Shown one piece after another: positions 22,781 to 34,608 of a stretch of 64,000 nucleotides of DNA (the stretch's first letter is position 1; each line of letters begins with the position of its first letter). The notes below the pieces were generated by a model that worked only from the letters and a program-made list of their open reading frames with translations, did not search any database and was not told where the DNA came from. Source of the DNA: Paulownia fortunei (taxonomy: Eukaryota; Streptophyta; Magnoliopsida; Lamiales; Paulowniaceae); NCBI GenBank assembly GCA_019321725.1, contig CM033107.1, positions 20,823,445 to 20,887,444 on the forward strand. The letters are read 5' to 3'. Position numbers and translations under genes: made by a program.

Positions 22781-24325
22781 TGCAAATCGCGAGTGCACGG
22801 TATTAACTTTTAATACAACGGTGAGTTGAGTTGAGTATCCACAAGGATTGTAATCAAAAATTACCGCAATTATTATAGTTCAAATAGTCTTAATTTTATT
22901 TAGAAAAATAAGTGATGAATAAACAAAGTAGAATACAAAAATTGCAAAAGATAAGAGTGAGTTCTTAGAAGTAATACATCAAACACCTTATGAGCAAAAA
23001 AATCTAGAGGAATGACTCACCTAATTATTACATATGTTCTTCTTTCCAAAATATAACAATTCAAGTCAACAATACATTTAAATCAAGAATTTCTAAGCTC
23101 ATCAATTCCATTTTTCAAGTGTCGAATTGATTATAAGTTCTAATATGAATTTCAATATCTTTATAAAAACTCAAGAATAAAACTCTACAAAGGTTTAATG
23201 AATTCTTCTTCAAAACTTCAAAGGTTTCATAAGCTCCTCAACTCTATGATTCCTAGGCTATGTTATCTTTATGATTATGTATAATATTCTCTCTCTTGAG
23301 TATCAAATCTTATACATTGAACACTCTCAATTAATGGACAAATAATCGAGATACAATACTAAATAAGATAATACAAACAAGATGAATAACTTGAACTAAT
23401 AATATTTGGAATTCAAAACATAGGATCAAATAAAGTTACATCATCCTATAGAAAGAAATATTTAGTCCATCATGTATGAATATAACTTCAAGAAATACAT
23501 AAGAAAGAGCATGGACATTGTTCACTAATTTGTGAAGTGGAAGAAATGGTTGAAGCTCTACTTATCTCCAAAAATTACTTTCTTTTCTCTCCAACAATAA
23601 CTCTCTGTCAGCAGCGCCTTTCTGTCCAAGAATACCTTACCATATCCAGAATATATTTGGAGGCTCTTTGGGGTCCTTCAAATCATATAAGAAAAGCCCT
23701 AAAGAGGGAAAAAAACCATTTTGCCCCTTTTATCCACATGGTAACATGTAGATCTGACAGGACATCTAGGCACTGAACTTTCTATCTTCAATGTCTGCAG
23801 CCTTTTTAAACCTATTTTTGACTATTTTTTATTTTGAACTGGCTTCTGGTGTCTCATACAAATTGTATCTCTATATCTTGTATTTTCATAGGCACTTGAA
23901 TCAACTAAATAGGACATATGTGGATATAGTTATTCTTGAAATACCATGATGTGTCATAGTAGAAAAATTCAGTTTAATGCTGACTCTTGAACTCGGTTTT
24001 TTTCATTGAGATCGATAGAATTGAATTTTGTGGTAAACATAAAAATTATAAATATATCTCCTAGAGTTCTATTGGTTTAATAATCAAGTCAAAATCATAT
24101 TTGAATAAAGAGTTATGATTGAAATACAAAAACTGCCATCAGGAGCACCACAATTTAGATTTTTCAACATTTCAACCAAGTTTTTGGTTTCTTTTCATTT
24201 TCTTCTCCTTTTATCATTACCTACAAAATTTTAAAATAAATGCATAAAAATTAGCAAAAACACTTGAAAACAAATCAAATGCTAATCAAAAGGTATATGA
24301 ATTATTGGTATAAAGTCAACTTATC
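22781..24325 (-). mobile_element. LTR related to the Athila-type LTRs, nested in the Tat antisense ORF
   Basis: On the minus strand it starts GATAAGTTGACTTTATACCAATAATTC (24324 downward) and ends tgcactcgcgatttgca at 22781. The start matches the LTR starts at 464 and 6564. No internal gag or pol is seen, so it is a solo LTR of about 1.55 kb. The flanks (tatat on the left, tccag on the right) do not form a target duplication, so the ends may have been altered. It separates two halves of the antisense ORF. Confidence 0.7.
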
Positions 24326-24664
24326 TCCAGAAGGAGGCTTGTGAGGTCTATCACTTGGACGTGGCAGAGCTATGTTAAATTCCTCAGGCATTACTGCGTT
24401 CTCCTTAAGATTGGCTAAACTAGTTTCAAAAAGAGTAGAAGTGTGAGTCAAATGAGTAGGGTGATTATCTGGGTTAGCCATACTGATCTCAAGATGATGA
24501 TGACTAGATAGCTCGCGCACTAATTCGGCGGCAAAAATACCAGGGGAAGAAAATGAGGAATGAATGAAAGAAGTTCTGAGGACTCGAGGGAAATGGACAT
24601 CCAAGGACAAATCGAGTGCAAAAATGAGAATTTGGAAAAAAGAAAATAGCAAAGATAAGTACAC
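24300..24664 (-). pseudogene. Antisense ORF of the Tat-lineage element, N-terminal part
   Basis: A minus-strand frame starting at 24481 (MANPDNHPTH) or 24664 runs to ALPRPSDRPHKPPSGD and then enters the nested LTR at about 24325. An RP-DRPH-PP-G motif just before the hydrophobic GLR-PL segment is the normal junction in this family, so the missing continuation is the segment at 22760-22510. A pyrimidine-rich stretch upstream (24504-24890) gives only a phenylalanine/serine-rich frame. Confidence 0.65.
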
Positions 24665-25027
24665 TTACTTGAGCTGCTAGGGAAAAGAAGAGGAAAGATC
24701 GCCGAAAAATTAGGGTGCTCGCCAGACAAAGATAGGGGTAAGGTGCAAGGAAAAAAGTAGGACAATGAGAAAATTGTATGCCTTTTATAGGAAGATAAAG
24801 GTAAACCAAGAGATAGAAAGAACTCTGGCCATAGATTTCAGGGTAAGGACATGTGTGCAAATGGATTAAGGTAGTTAGATGAAACGACAAGGCATTTAAT
24901 TTGAGTAATTGTGGGTGTGAAATCCCAAGTATCCAGAATTTGAAAAGAATGAATCATACGTCTGCCCTAACCACCAAAATCAGGGTAATTTCATACTCTG
25001 TTTGACCTTCAAGACTTCAGGTCAAAA

Positions 25028-25040
25028 AGAATAGGGGGGA
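25028..25040 (+). other. Polypurine tract of the Tat-lineage element
   Basis: agaatagggggga lies directly upstream of the 3' LTR start at 25041, the position and composition expected for the plus-strand priming site. Confidence 0.75.
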
Positions 25041-25718
25041 TAGTTAATGTGAAGTAGGTCAGTCTTAAGACTGACCTGTATGGCTCGAACCAGTGGCTAA
25101 GTTAGAAGAAAGATGGTTAAATTGGGGCACTGAAGTCTCAAACAGTCATGAGGGTAGTTAGACAATCACTAGCTCGGTATATGAGCTAGGAATACGCACG
25201 ACCTATTATGTGTATCGTATGAGCTACGAGTGTACGCAAGCTATTATGTGTGTATTGCATGAGCTACATGTTGCATTATTTGCTATCATACCAGGACAGG
25301 TCATACCTCCTTGAAGGACTTACATACTCCATGTCAGGTAGGATCACTCGAAAAGATGAGATAAAACAATTATTGTTGGAAAGTGACAGAGAATCTTCTT
25401 TAGGGTGAATCAAGGAGTATGATTATTTGTATATGAGGTAATTATAACAAATTGAGATCTGAAATCCTTATTCTACCCCTATCTTGACATCTATAAGTAA
25501 GAGAATTTACCTCAAAAAATATATCACTTTTGATATCTGATACACATATTCTCTGTATGCTTTTATTTTCTTCTCTAAGCACGTAGTTGATTTAAGAGTC
25601 GAAAATCTTATGTCGGACCTTTTCAGTGTTTGTTTTGCAGGTTTTCCGACCAACGAAGGAAGGAAGAAAAGCAGGAAATTATTATTTAGAGTGCACCTAC
25701 TGCATCTGGTGCGCTACA
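25041..25718 (+). repeat. 3' LTR of the Tat-lineage element
   Basis: It is homologous to 15161-15801, beginning TAGTTAATGTGAAG (original TG start apparently mutated) and ending GGTGCGCTACA. An imperfect inverted block, ggtcagtcttaagactgacc, occurs at 25057-25076. Confidence 0.9.
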
Positions 25719-27830
25719 ACATGTCTATGTTAAAAATTCAAACTTGAGGGGAGGTTCTTATCAAAGTGAGAAATTCCAGAGAAGGTGGGTGCAAATAATT
25801 CATAATTTCTTGTATTTGTATTTGGTATTTGATATTATGAACGATGAAATTATTTGTACGTAATAAGTTTGAAATTAAAAATATAAATGATTGATATGTA
25901 TTTGATTTTTCCCATAAAAATATATAACTTTTTTCTTTGAGATACTTTCTTGAAAAACATCAACTTAACACTTGGATAGAGTTTAAACGGAATTGTGAGC
26001 CATACACATACACTATGATCAACAATTCACTTCATGATATTGAATTGGGAAATCAATAGCAGCACTTGAGATTTGGGTTGTTGCTTGAGTTCTAGGATCG
26101 AATAGTTCAAGAGATAATTTTAGTTCGAGGTGACCTACAAAATGAATGTACTTGAACCCAGTTAGGATGATCCCTAGCTGAGACCTTCTGATGTCAAAGT
26201 CGGTTTCAGGTCCAACATCTAAAATGAGAATCCAAAATGTCAGTTAGTTCTAAATGGAATAAGTTGGGGATTATTTATAGAAAAAGAGACACATTTGTCA
26301 TTAGCCCAAGTGTAATCATCTAGATTCCTCTGGCTAACGGTTGTCAGGGTCTTGAATAATTAAAATTTCGGATAGTATCTGATCTGGAGATCAATTCGGG
26401 TAGGGACTAGGGACAAAACTAAAAAATTGACATTTTATCCTTATCAAATATTATTAAATTAACATTCAATAACTTACAAATGAATAATATCAAATTTTCC
26501 ATTTGATTTTGTGGGATCGAGCTGGAGGAAAGTTTCCCATCCTACTGTTTTTGGAATGAGAAAGAATGTCGTCATTCTCTTATGAAATTAAGGGTTTTTT
26601 TTTTTTTTTTTGAATTATTTTGGTATGATTTCCTTCAGTAAGATGTCCTACTGTCAGATTTGTAACAGCGACCATTCAAATAGGACCACAGAGGATGCTA
26701 GAAGAGTTCTTTAATTTGGAACATGTGGGATGCCCGGTACAAGAAACTGACATATACCTATAAACCCTATTTAATCATATTATCATATATATGCATGTGA
26801 GCAACCAAAAATATTATAATTTTTAGTTTTTTAAGTATGAAGTTTTTACAATTTTGATCTCTTAAATTTAATTTTTTTATAATTTTAGTCCTTTCCACAT
26901 GTTAAATTCCATTAACAATGAAGAGATAATTGACGACAAAGAGAGGATTTGTTGAAAAAGTAAAAGGCTATGGACTAATTACAACAAACACTAATAAAAG
27001 AGATTGAAAGTGAATTAATGATAAAGATAAATGATGAAAATTATACTTATCCCATATTTTCTCCTATAACGTAGGGAAATTAATAAATTTTGGACACTTT
27101 TTGCACTTCAACACCATATGACATTGGAAATGGTCCTGTTCCATGGTTTTCAAGTATCGAAAAGATGGTCCTGATACCTTACATTTATGCTTACTTTTCA
27201 GAAAATCGGACAAACTTTCTATTAGAAAGGATCCATATTTAAGGACAACTTTCGAGATATAATGACATTCCAACAAACAGACAGGTCATCTTAAACACCA
27301 CACACCCCAACCCCAGCCCCCTTCCCCCAACCACCCCACCCAAAAGAAAAAAAGAAGGGCCACGAGAATAAGTGCATGACTGCCAAGGATATAAATTTGA
27401 ATGCCTTGGCTACATGTGGGCTCAAAGGTCATTAGTGTTTCTAGGAGGTTATTTTCATAAGCTACACATAATTAATGGAAGTTTTCTTACATTGCTCACT
27501 ATAATCCAAGCAAAGCTGTGATTAATCATGAGTTTGTCACAGCTAATTCTAATACTTGTGTAATTGAGACATGCAGTTCCGCTCAAATTCGTTAGTAAAT
27601 TTGTAATTATAAACATATCAAGATTTAATGGCATTTTATAGAAAGATTTTATGCCACCCACCCCACTTGAGTGTGTATGATTTGGAAGCTGACACACATC
27701 CGAAGGTTTCTGGATTTACCTGATCCTACCAGACAAGGATAAAAGGCAAAGAGAAAGACAAAATTTGTCCTTGGGACTTGGAAGAATCAAACAACCTTTT
27801 TCTATCCATCCTATGGTCTTTATTGAAGTT
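25719..27830. other. Intergenic DNA without a recognised gene
   Basis: Only short frames. A GC-richer stretch at 26040-26340 may be an old LTR fragment but could not be placed. A T19 run lies near 26591, and a C-rich, A-punctuated stretch lies at 27299-27345. Confidence 0.5.
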
Positions 27831-28960
27831 GTCAAATAGGGCGGTTCAAATCCGCCCATCTAGATCCGGGATTGATTCATGAATAGTATTTAATTATCTA
27901 GATTAATTTTAGATTATAAATTGAACTACTGTTAGGTCCAGTATTTAAAATTTAGCGTACCCCGTGAATAAACCCGTTTAAGTTAGATATCAATTTTGTG
28001 AATCAATCCAGTCCAGGATCAATTTAGGATCGGCATAGGCCCCGATCTCATGGCTAGGCTTTCTTTTGTTTTTGTTTTTTTCAGATTTTGGATCTTGGTC
28101 TTGGTATAATCCAAGGAAAATGTTTTTGGGATTTGGTCTGTTAGTTTGGGGCCTAAATAAGCCCCAGCCGCCAAAACCTACAGAAATTGGAGCTGAGGCG
28201 ATTCAAATTTTTTCCTTTTTTTCCAAAAAAAAATACTAAATCAATAACCAGAATCACCTAGCCAATTGGCCATTGATTGAGGAAAAGGCTGGGCTGGCAA
28301 CGGTAATTACCATTGCCAATCCCCACACTAGCAGCTGGCAGCTGCTGATTTTTTATTATTTATTTTTTTTACATAACCACAACTGTTGAATGGTACTATT
28401 TTTTCTTAATTTTTTAAATTCTTTGCATTTTGTGAATTAAAAATGATTCTCTCCCAATTTTTTGGAAAAAAATCTTTTCTACTACCCCTTCTAGTTTTGC
28501 CCCTCTTTGTGATCCTCCTCTTTATTCTAATATAGATCATAAAAGAAAATCTTTTGTAAATAATTTAAGTCCTAAAACATAAAAAAGATTAAGGCAACAC
28601 TCCCAAATTCCCTAAAAGTTCACCACAATTTTCACAAACAATAGATGAAGAAACTACAATAATTGAATGATATGCAAATGCACCATCGGATAGTCATCCA
28701 ATTGATTTAGATGATGATAATATAGTGACATCATCAAGTGGAAAACCTCCATGTAGAAATAAAACTAGTAAAATTTGAATTTTTTTTAAATTACATAATG
28801 AAAAAGAATGAGCTATATATATTATTTTAAAAAAAAAATAATTTTTAAGAGGTAGTGGTACTAGAACATTAGCTAGATATTTAACTAAAACTCATAAGAT
28901 TAGATTTGCTTGTTGGTAGGCATGATACTGCTAGCTCTACATGCATTTTTATTGTCAAAT
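27830..28960 (+). pseudogene. hAT-type transposon relic: 5' non-coding end and BED zinc finger
   Basis: The 5' part (from about 27830) has the GC-patterned ggcggttcaaatccgccc and cccgtttaag blocks typical of plant hAT ends, then a caacggtaattaccattgcc block comparable to gttgccaatggcaacgac in the hAT copy at 58765. Coding remains at 28685-28920 read DSHPIDLDDDN, NKTSKI, then [22 protein letters not shown], the second half of a BED finger. Two stops and a low-complexity A-run replace the first Cys pair. After about 28960 no hAT sequence is recognised and Helitron sequence follows. Confidence 0.6.
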
Positions 28961-29189
28961 ATATGGTTGAGTTGTCTGAAATTTACCATAGACTCTACGA
29001 GGGTGTATATTGTGCATCAACAAATTTGAGTGATCTTTTGGATACATATTTTGAGGTAACATCTGAATATTTCAAAAGAAAATAAAAAAATCTCAGTAAA
29101 ACTACAAGTTGCCAAAATTTTAAAAAGTTTAATTTTTTTTAGAGAGTATAAGAAAAAGCATTAGTTCATACGATATTCTAAATATTCAT

Positions 29190-29582
29190 TTGATACAGAT
29201 AACATGTACAATAGTTTTTCAAGAGATACAAGATAAAATATCAATAAAAATACCTCTGGAAGAATATGAAGTACAACTAAAGTTGAATCCAGAAAAATAT
29301 AAATTTTTTTTCAATAATCTTAAATTGCATACAAATGGATAATAACTTCTTTATTGATGGATCAGGTGGAATACAAAAAAAAAATTGTACCATGATTAGC
29401 TCATTTTAAATCCAAAATTCTAATAGCATTTGTAACTGTAATATCTAGAGTTGTTACCGCAATAATATCAGGGGGTAGAATAACACATTCTTGCTTCAAT
29501 ATACCAATAGATGCAAATGAATCATGTAAGTGCACTATGTCTAAGCAAAGTAGGGTTATAGAGCTATTGCATAAAGTATAAC
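29190..29582 (+). pseudogene. Helitron helicase (PIF1-like) relic, N-terminal half
   Basis: Readable pieces are LEEYEVQLKLNPEKY (about 29255), FFIDGSGGIQKKN (Walker A region; the usual GGTGKT is degraded), HFKSKILIAFVTV, then IISGGRITHSCFNIPIDANES, CKCTMSKQSRVIELLHKV at 29400-29580. These are hallmarks of the plant Helitron RepHel helicase, which acts in rolling-circle transposition. It is cut exactly at 29582 by a solo LTR, and the reading resumes at 32076. The Rep (HUH) domain is not visible. Confidence 0.88.
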
Positions 29583-30380
29583 TGTAACACCCTGCCCAAT
29601 TATTTAATATAGAATATAAATTATCAAGTGGGAGTTTAAAAAAAAAATAAGAAATAGATATGAGCTATGTCATTCGAATGATTTAATTAGAAGAACTAAT
29701 ATATTATTTGAGAGAGTTGGTTAAGTATATAAAACTAGTTTATATATATATATATATATTTGTATGTGTAAAGGAAATCTATTCACTTAAAGAAAAAACA
29801 CCCAACTAAAAAATTTGCTCACGTAAAGGCAAAGTTGCACAATTAAAAGGAAATATATCCACTTAAGGAAAATTGCACGAGAAAAGGAAGAAAATGAATA
29901 TGCCCTTAAGAAAAATGCAGCATATAAAAAAAAAAAAAAAAAGATATGGAGGCTTTACAAATAAATAAATATATATAAAGTTATTTTATAACCCTATTAA
30001 GATATAATGTACAAAATCTCACCTTCACTAGGGTAAAAGGAGACGGCGAGACTAAACCATCAGAATTCTTACGGAGTGCTCATAAGTAAGGTAATAGATT
30101 GGATTGGGGCTATCTGATTCAAGGATATAGATTTAGGTTATTGATTATAACATTGTGGAAGGGTGCATCAGTATTGCTTGCGGATATGGGGCCATGGCCA
30201 ATTGGGATGAGTTTACATTTATTACATTAAAATAATATAAGTGTATGTATAGAATCAGTTTAATTAATTGGAATGGCATGCCTTCCATGAATTTTGAAGA
30301 GAATAGTTGTTTGTAGTGCAGCAAATTAGGAAAGTTCATGCATGTGAATGTTATTGAAGAATACTTGATCAATTGGTGGA

Positions 30381-30415
<35 letters not shown>

Positions 30416-32070
30416 CCTGAGTTAGTGGATGTCAAAGAATACTTAATCAATTCAAGGCCATATTAAATTGTCATGATTTTCTTTGTTTGCAACTAGTGTA
30501 ATGAAATTAGTATATAAACCTGTATGTATAGGGATGTCAGATTTGAGATTTAGGATTTTGGTGTGATTTCTGAGTAATCTAATTATTAGTCTTAGGCTTA
30601 TGATTAATTGCGTTGGTGGAATTGTACGAGAAATTGTTAGGCTCATAATAAATTCACTTATTTAGGATAATTTCATTTTAGTAATAACAAATGATACTAC
30701 GTATAATTTTATCAAGTATTTATCGAGTTGTTCATTAGATTTATATTTTGAGATAATAACTTTAGGGTTTAATTGATATATTTGGCAATAATGAAACACG
30801 ATTTATGTTAGGGCATCAATCAATTTAAGTTGAATACAATCCAATAAATTATCATTAAATAAATTAAATTCTATTTATTATGGTAGATTAATTTTATTTC
30901 TGGATAAGAAATTTGAGAGTTTTGGATATTAACTATTGGAGGTGAGGTAAGTGACCCTTAATTTTTCTAGTTTACATAAACTCATATATGTAGTACTTTT
31001 GGTGTACGTTGTAAATTTTTTTACAATTTGGATCAAACAAGTTTATATATGTCTTGACTGTGGATATGTGAAAATGATTTGAGTATTGTGAATTTTAAAT
31101 ACGAAAGTTGAGAATGTATTGAAATGTAATTTTATGAACGTGGTAGTTTGTAAATGTGGGTATTGTGGGAGTATTTTTAAAATACATTGTTGGGAATTTA
31201 CATTATTGACTATTCCGAAATTGAAAATGGACAAGTGATATTTGTTTGGATTTGAAGGCTTGGTCAGTGACCTAGTACAGGAAAGATTAAGCCTGAACCA
31301 GTGACGTAGTGTATTGGGTTAAACCCTCACCAGTAACTCAGTACAGGAGGATTAACCCTGTACCAAAACCTAAGATAGAGGGGTTAAATATGTTCCTCAT
31401 CATGATTGTCTTATATGTTTGATTTTTTATGGTGTTATACGGAGATTGGTTGATTTTATTAACTGTGTGTTTCTTTTTTAATTTATTATTTTATATTATT
31501 AAATTATTGGCATTCTCTTTTGGAGTTTGGAGTTCAAGTGATATATCAATAGTTTTCCATTGATTAAAAATATATTATTACTTTTCTGACTTGCTTGATC
31601 CAACTAGTTAGGTGTTAGGTCATTTACTGGGCCATCGTCCTCATAATTTTTCCTAATATTTTTTTAGATATCCAAATTTAGTCAACAAGAGAATCTTGAA
31701 GGTTCAATGAGCAAATATCATGGAGCTCAATTTAGGATGGATTTATTTTTAAGATAATTTGATATTTTCATTTTTGGCTACAATTTAGAATTTAAGTTTG
31801 ACTATTAGACTTATCTACTATATGAGATATTTTTCTTGTCATTGAGAAATTTGATTGTCCTTGGAGTTTTATCATTGTAAAGATTGGGAATTTAAATAAT
31901 AGATTTTTTATACTTATTTGTTTATCTTATAATGATATGAGGTATAGATGTTCTATACCAATATTTAAATGTTGGACTATATTAAAATTGTTGGGTTAGG
32001 CTTGAAGGCTTTTAGAATGTTCCTAAGAGCTTGCGGCGGTTGTCATGGCTATGGGGTTTGGGGCCTGACA
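29583..32070. mobile_element. Solo LTR (2488 bp) inserted in the Helitron helicase, TSD ATAAC
   Basis: It starts TGTAACACCCTGCCC and ends GGGGCCTGACA. The 5-bp ATAAC immediately before (29578-29582) and after (32071-32075) is an exact target-site duplication. Removing the element and one ATAAC copy restores a continuous match to Helitron helicase (..LLHKV*LI then LW..). The TGTAACACCC..TGACA ends and the length are typical of Tekay/Del-type chromovirus LTRs. No gag or pol lies inside, so it arose by LTR-LTR recombination. (TA)n tracts lie at about 29743-29758 and 30385-30411, and three ~33-bp repeats at 31266-31364. Confidence 0.9.
31266..31364. repeat. Three ~33-bp tandem repeats inside the solo LTR
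   Basis: The units read agtgacctagtacagg.., agtgacgtagtgta.. and agtaactcagtacagg.., each followed by attaa-ccctg-acc. Short repeats of this sort are a recurring feature of Tekay/Del LTRs. Confidence 0.8.
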
Positions 32071-33138
32071 ATAACTAATTTTATGGATAAAACACCAATA
32101 GTGAAATGATGGGTTATCAAAAATGTTGATAAACTATTAAAAAACGTAATAAAAAATGATGAAGATTTTTGTGGAAAAGTTAATAATTTTTTGTAGAGAT
32201 TTTAGACAAGTATTATCTATTGTTCTCAACGCAACAATCTATCAAACTATTTCTACAAGTTTGGTGAAATCATATTTGTGGTTCAAAATTAAAAAAAAAA
32301 TACTTTATTAAAGAACATGAGTCGATGAATGATCTAAATTTTAGTGAGTTCTTACTTAAAGTTAGAAATAGTGATGAATCAAGTGATACTACATGTAACA
32401 TTAAATTTTCAAAAGAGATGATTATTGAGTATGATAATAAAAAAAATTCAATATTACGACTTATTAGGGTTATTTTCACAGTTTTAAATAAGAATGTTCA
32501 CTCAACTCATTACATGACAAGTTAAATAATATTAGCAGTTAAAAATGAGCATATTAATAAATTAAATAATAAGTTGATCTTTACATTTTCCCGAAAAGCA
32601 AGAACTTTTAATAGTTTTAGTAAAACTGTTAATGACATAAATAACTATTATAAAGATGATATTTTGAACTCTTTAACTCTAAATGGCTTGCATCCTCATA
32701 AATTGGTGTTGGAAAAAAAATGTCCAATAATTATTTTGAGGAATTTTGACCAATCAAATGGATTGTATAATGGTATAAGAATGGTATGTATGACTTAAAA
32801 AATAATATAAATGAAGTAGAGATTGTATTTGGGTAATATACTGAAAAGCACATCTTTATAATTAGAGTACCACTTTTACGAACTGAAAATGAAAGTTATT
32901 CGTTTCAAATTAGATATAAACAATTCCACATTAAACTTTGTTTTGTTATGACAATAAGAAATGCTCAAAACCAAACAATTTCAAATGTTAATGTCTATTT
33001 GTCTCATTCAATGTTTTCTCATAACCAATTATATATTGCTCTCTTAAAAAGAAATTCAATATCTATAATCAAAGTATTGATTAAACCAAACACTTCAAAT
33101 GTAGGAAAAAAGATGTAAGCTAAAAATATTGTATACAG
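32071..33138 (+). pseudogene. Helitron helicase relic, C-terminal half
   Basis: The clearest part, 32325-32798, reads MNDLNFSEFLLKVRNSDE, MIIEYDNKKN, KNVHSTHYMTS, AVKNEHINKLNNK, then FNSFSKTVNDINNYY, LNSLTLNGLHPHKL and PIIILRNFDQSNGLYNGIRM. It continues with FVMTIRNAQNQTISNVNVYL, HNQLYIALLKRNS and NIVYR to about 33138. This is the C-terminal half of Helitron helicase with motifs V and VI in changed form (AQGQT is AQNQT, ALSR is ALLK). A few stops and frame shifts show that it is dead. No Helitron 3' hairpin-CTRR end was identified. Confidence 0.9.
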
Positions 33139-34608
33139 ACAAATTTGAGTATCGGTACAAACATTTTTTCCTAAGTAATACATTAATATTATTAATAGTA
33201 ACTAATATTTTATTTTTTTAAAAAATACACAACATTGAAGTAGGATTCATTGTAAAATAAAATTATAATACCTAACAATCATATAATAAATAAAAAATTC
33301 AAAGTTCAATCTTCAATCTCTAAAACAAATGTCACTTAAAAAGTATAAACTAGAAAAATATCTTATTTTGTTATAATATCATATCGATCAATAAATAATA
33401 TATGAAATATTTTGAAAATTATTATTTTTTATTAATTATATTTTTATTTAATTTTTTATTTATAAAATATCCTATAATATCTTAATTTTAGTCATGTGTT
33501 ACTTACTAATAATAAAAAGAAAAAGAGTTCCCAACAAATCATAGACCCCACCCGCACACCCAGACCCAAAAAGGACCCTACTCAACCCATGCCCAAAAAG
33601 AAAAAACAAAAAACAAAAAAGGAAGGAAAGAAAAACCAAGGCAGAGAGATGCGTCATCCAAAGCTTTATACACAAACAAGCCATGCATCAAAAGAACAAT
33701 GGATCAATCCTTTTGATAGCAAGAGACAAAGTCAAAAACACAACAATCACTAGTCAATCAACAATATGCAGTACCAACCACTAACCTAAAAAAGGTTTAA
33801 GGTTTTTGTTTTAATTTTCACTGTATGAAAACAGTTTGCTAACTTGATTCCACAAAATATATTTCTCAGGCATCTTTCTGCATACAGTACAATCAATCTA
33901 AAGCCAAGAGGTAGTCGAAATTTATATCAACTTAGGCAAAGCAACTGTTTTAGCAAAGCTCAAAACCATCCGAGTGTGCAGACAAACAATTATACTAAAA
34001 AAGTTGCACAGCCATAAATCCAAGAAGGTAAAGTCAAAAACAAAGGTTGTGGGTGGTGGTGGGGGGCGTAGTGTTATATGTTCTCCAAGCTATAACTCAA
34101 ATCATATACAGTAAGCCTAGAACACATGAAGGCGGCAAGTGCTATTTTCTAGAAAGACAGATTATTGTTGGTTAAACAAAATTGGAAAATTAAAAAAAAT
34201 GGAATTATTGTACAGAATGTACACCTATCCATTTGACAAGCTGATTAATCATTTCCAGTTGTAATGTAGTATGACTAAGGGATGATAAGGGAGGAAGAAC
34301 AAACGAATCGCTATATATATATATGTGCTGGAGGAGATTTACACTGTAAACAACTGCCGCAGCAACACCAAACTGGAAAAATATGCTAAAGTTTCTTGGC
34401 AAACATATCTGCACTGCTCTATGTTCCAAAATCTCAGTCAGTGCAATTCTCAATCCATGCTGCTGGCATATGAGGGGATGTGTACATGTTACAACTTTCA
34501 GTGTCAGTCAACCTCCTTTGCACTCTTAATCACCTGTCCCCCAGAGCATAAGAAGGCCATCAGGTCAAGTCCGATATTTGCAGTTCTGGTTCATATATTT
34601 TATTATTA
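33139..34608. other. Intergenic DNA, including the 3' flank of the antiporter gene
   Basis: AT-rich, with A-rich stretches (33595-33630) and a small (TA)n tract at about 34314-34324. No gene is recognised. The part left of 34609 should include the 3' UTR of the minus-strand antiporter gene; TTTATT (AATAAA on the gene strand) occurs close to the stop codon. Confidence 0.5.

Larger units (their letters stand above)
15161..25718 (+). mobile_element. Degenerate Tat-lineage Ty3/gypsy LTR retrotransposon
   Basis: Two LTRs (15161-15801 and 25041-25718) in direct orientation flank gag, protease, reverse transcriptase, RNase H, a second archaeal-type RNase H and integrase, then tandem repeats and an antisense ORF. 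The extra RNase H and the antisense ORF between pol and the 3' LTR are known marks of the Tat lineage. The two LTRs differ by many substitutions and indels and every reading frame has stops, so the insertion is old and immobile. A different LTR (22781-24325) is nested in it. The outer flanks aagag and acatg do not form a clear target duplication. Confidence 0.93.

Noticed and set aside
23537..23776. 79-codon plus-strand frame
   Set aside because: It lies in the nested LTR and is on the strand opposite to the element; no domain is seen.
24504..24890. Long minus-strand frame rich in Phe, Ser and Leu
   Set aside because: It comes from a pyrimidine-rich stretch upstream of the Tat antisense ORF, overlaps two other frames there, and has no recognisable domain.
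26040..26340. Possible LTR fragment with gtcaaagtcggtttcagg block
   Set aside because: The block looks familiar from plant retroelement LTRs but no ends, duplication or partner copy is visible in the window.
27838..27862. ggcggttcaaatccgccc, resembling a tRNA T-arm
   Set aside because: No acceptor or anticodon arms fit around it. The block agrees better with GC-patterned hAT ends.
33496..33753. Lysine-rich plus-strand frame of 85 codons
   Set aside because: Its composition is explained by A-rich low-complexity DNA; no family resemblance and no gene-like context.
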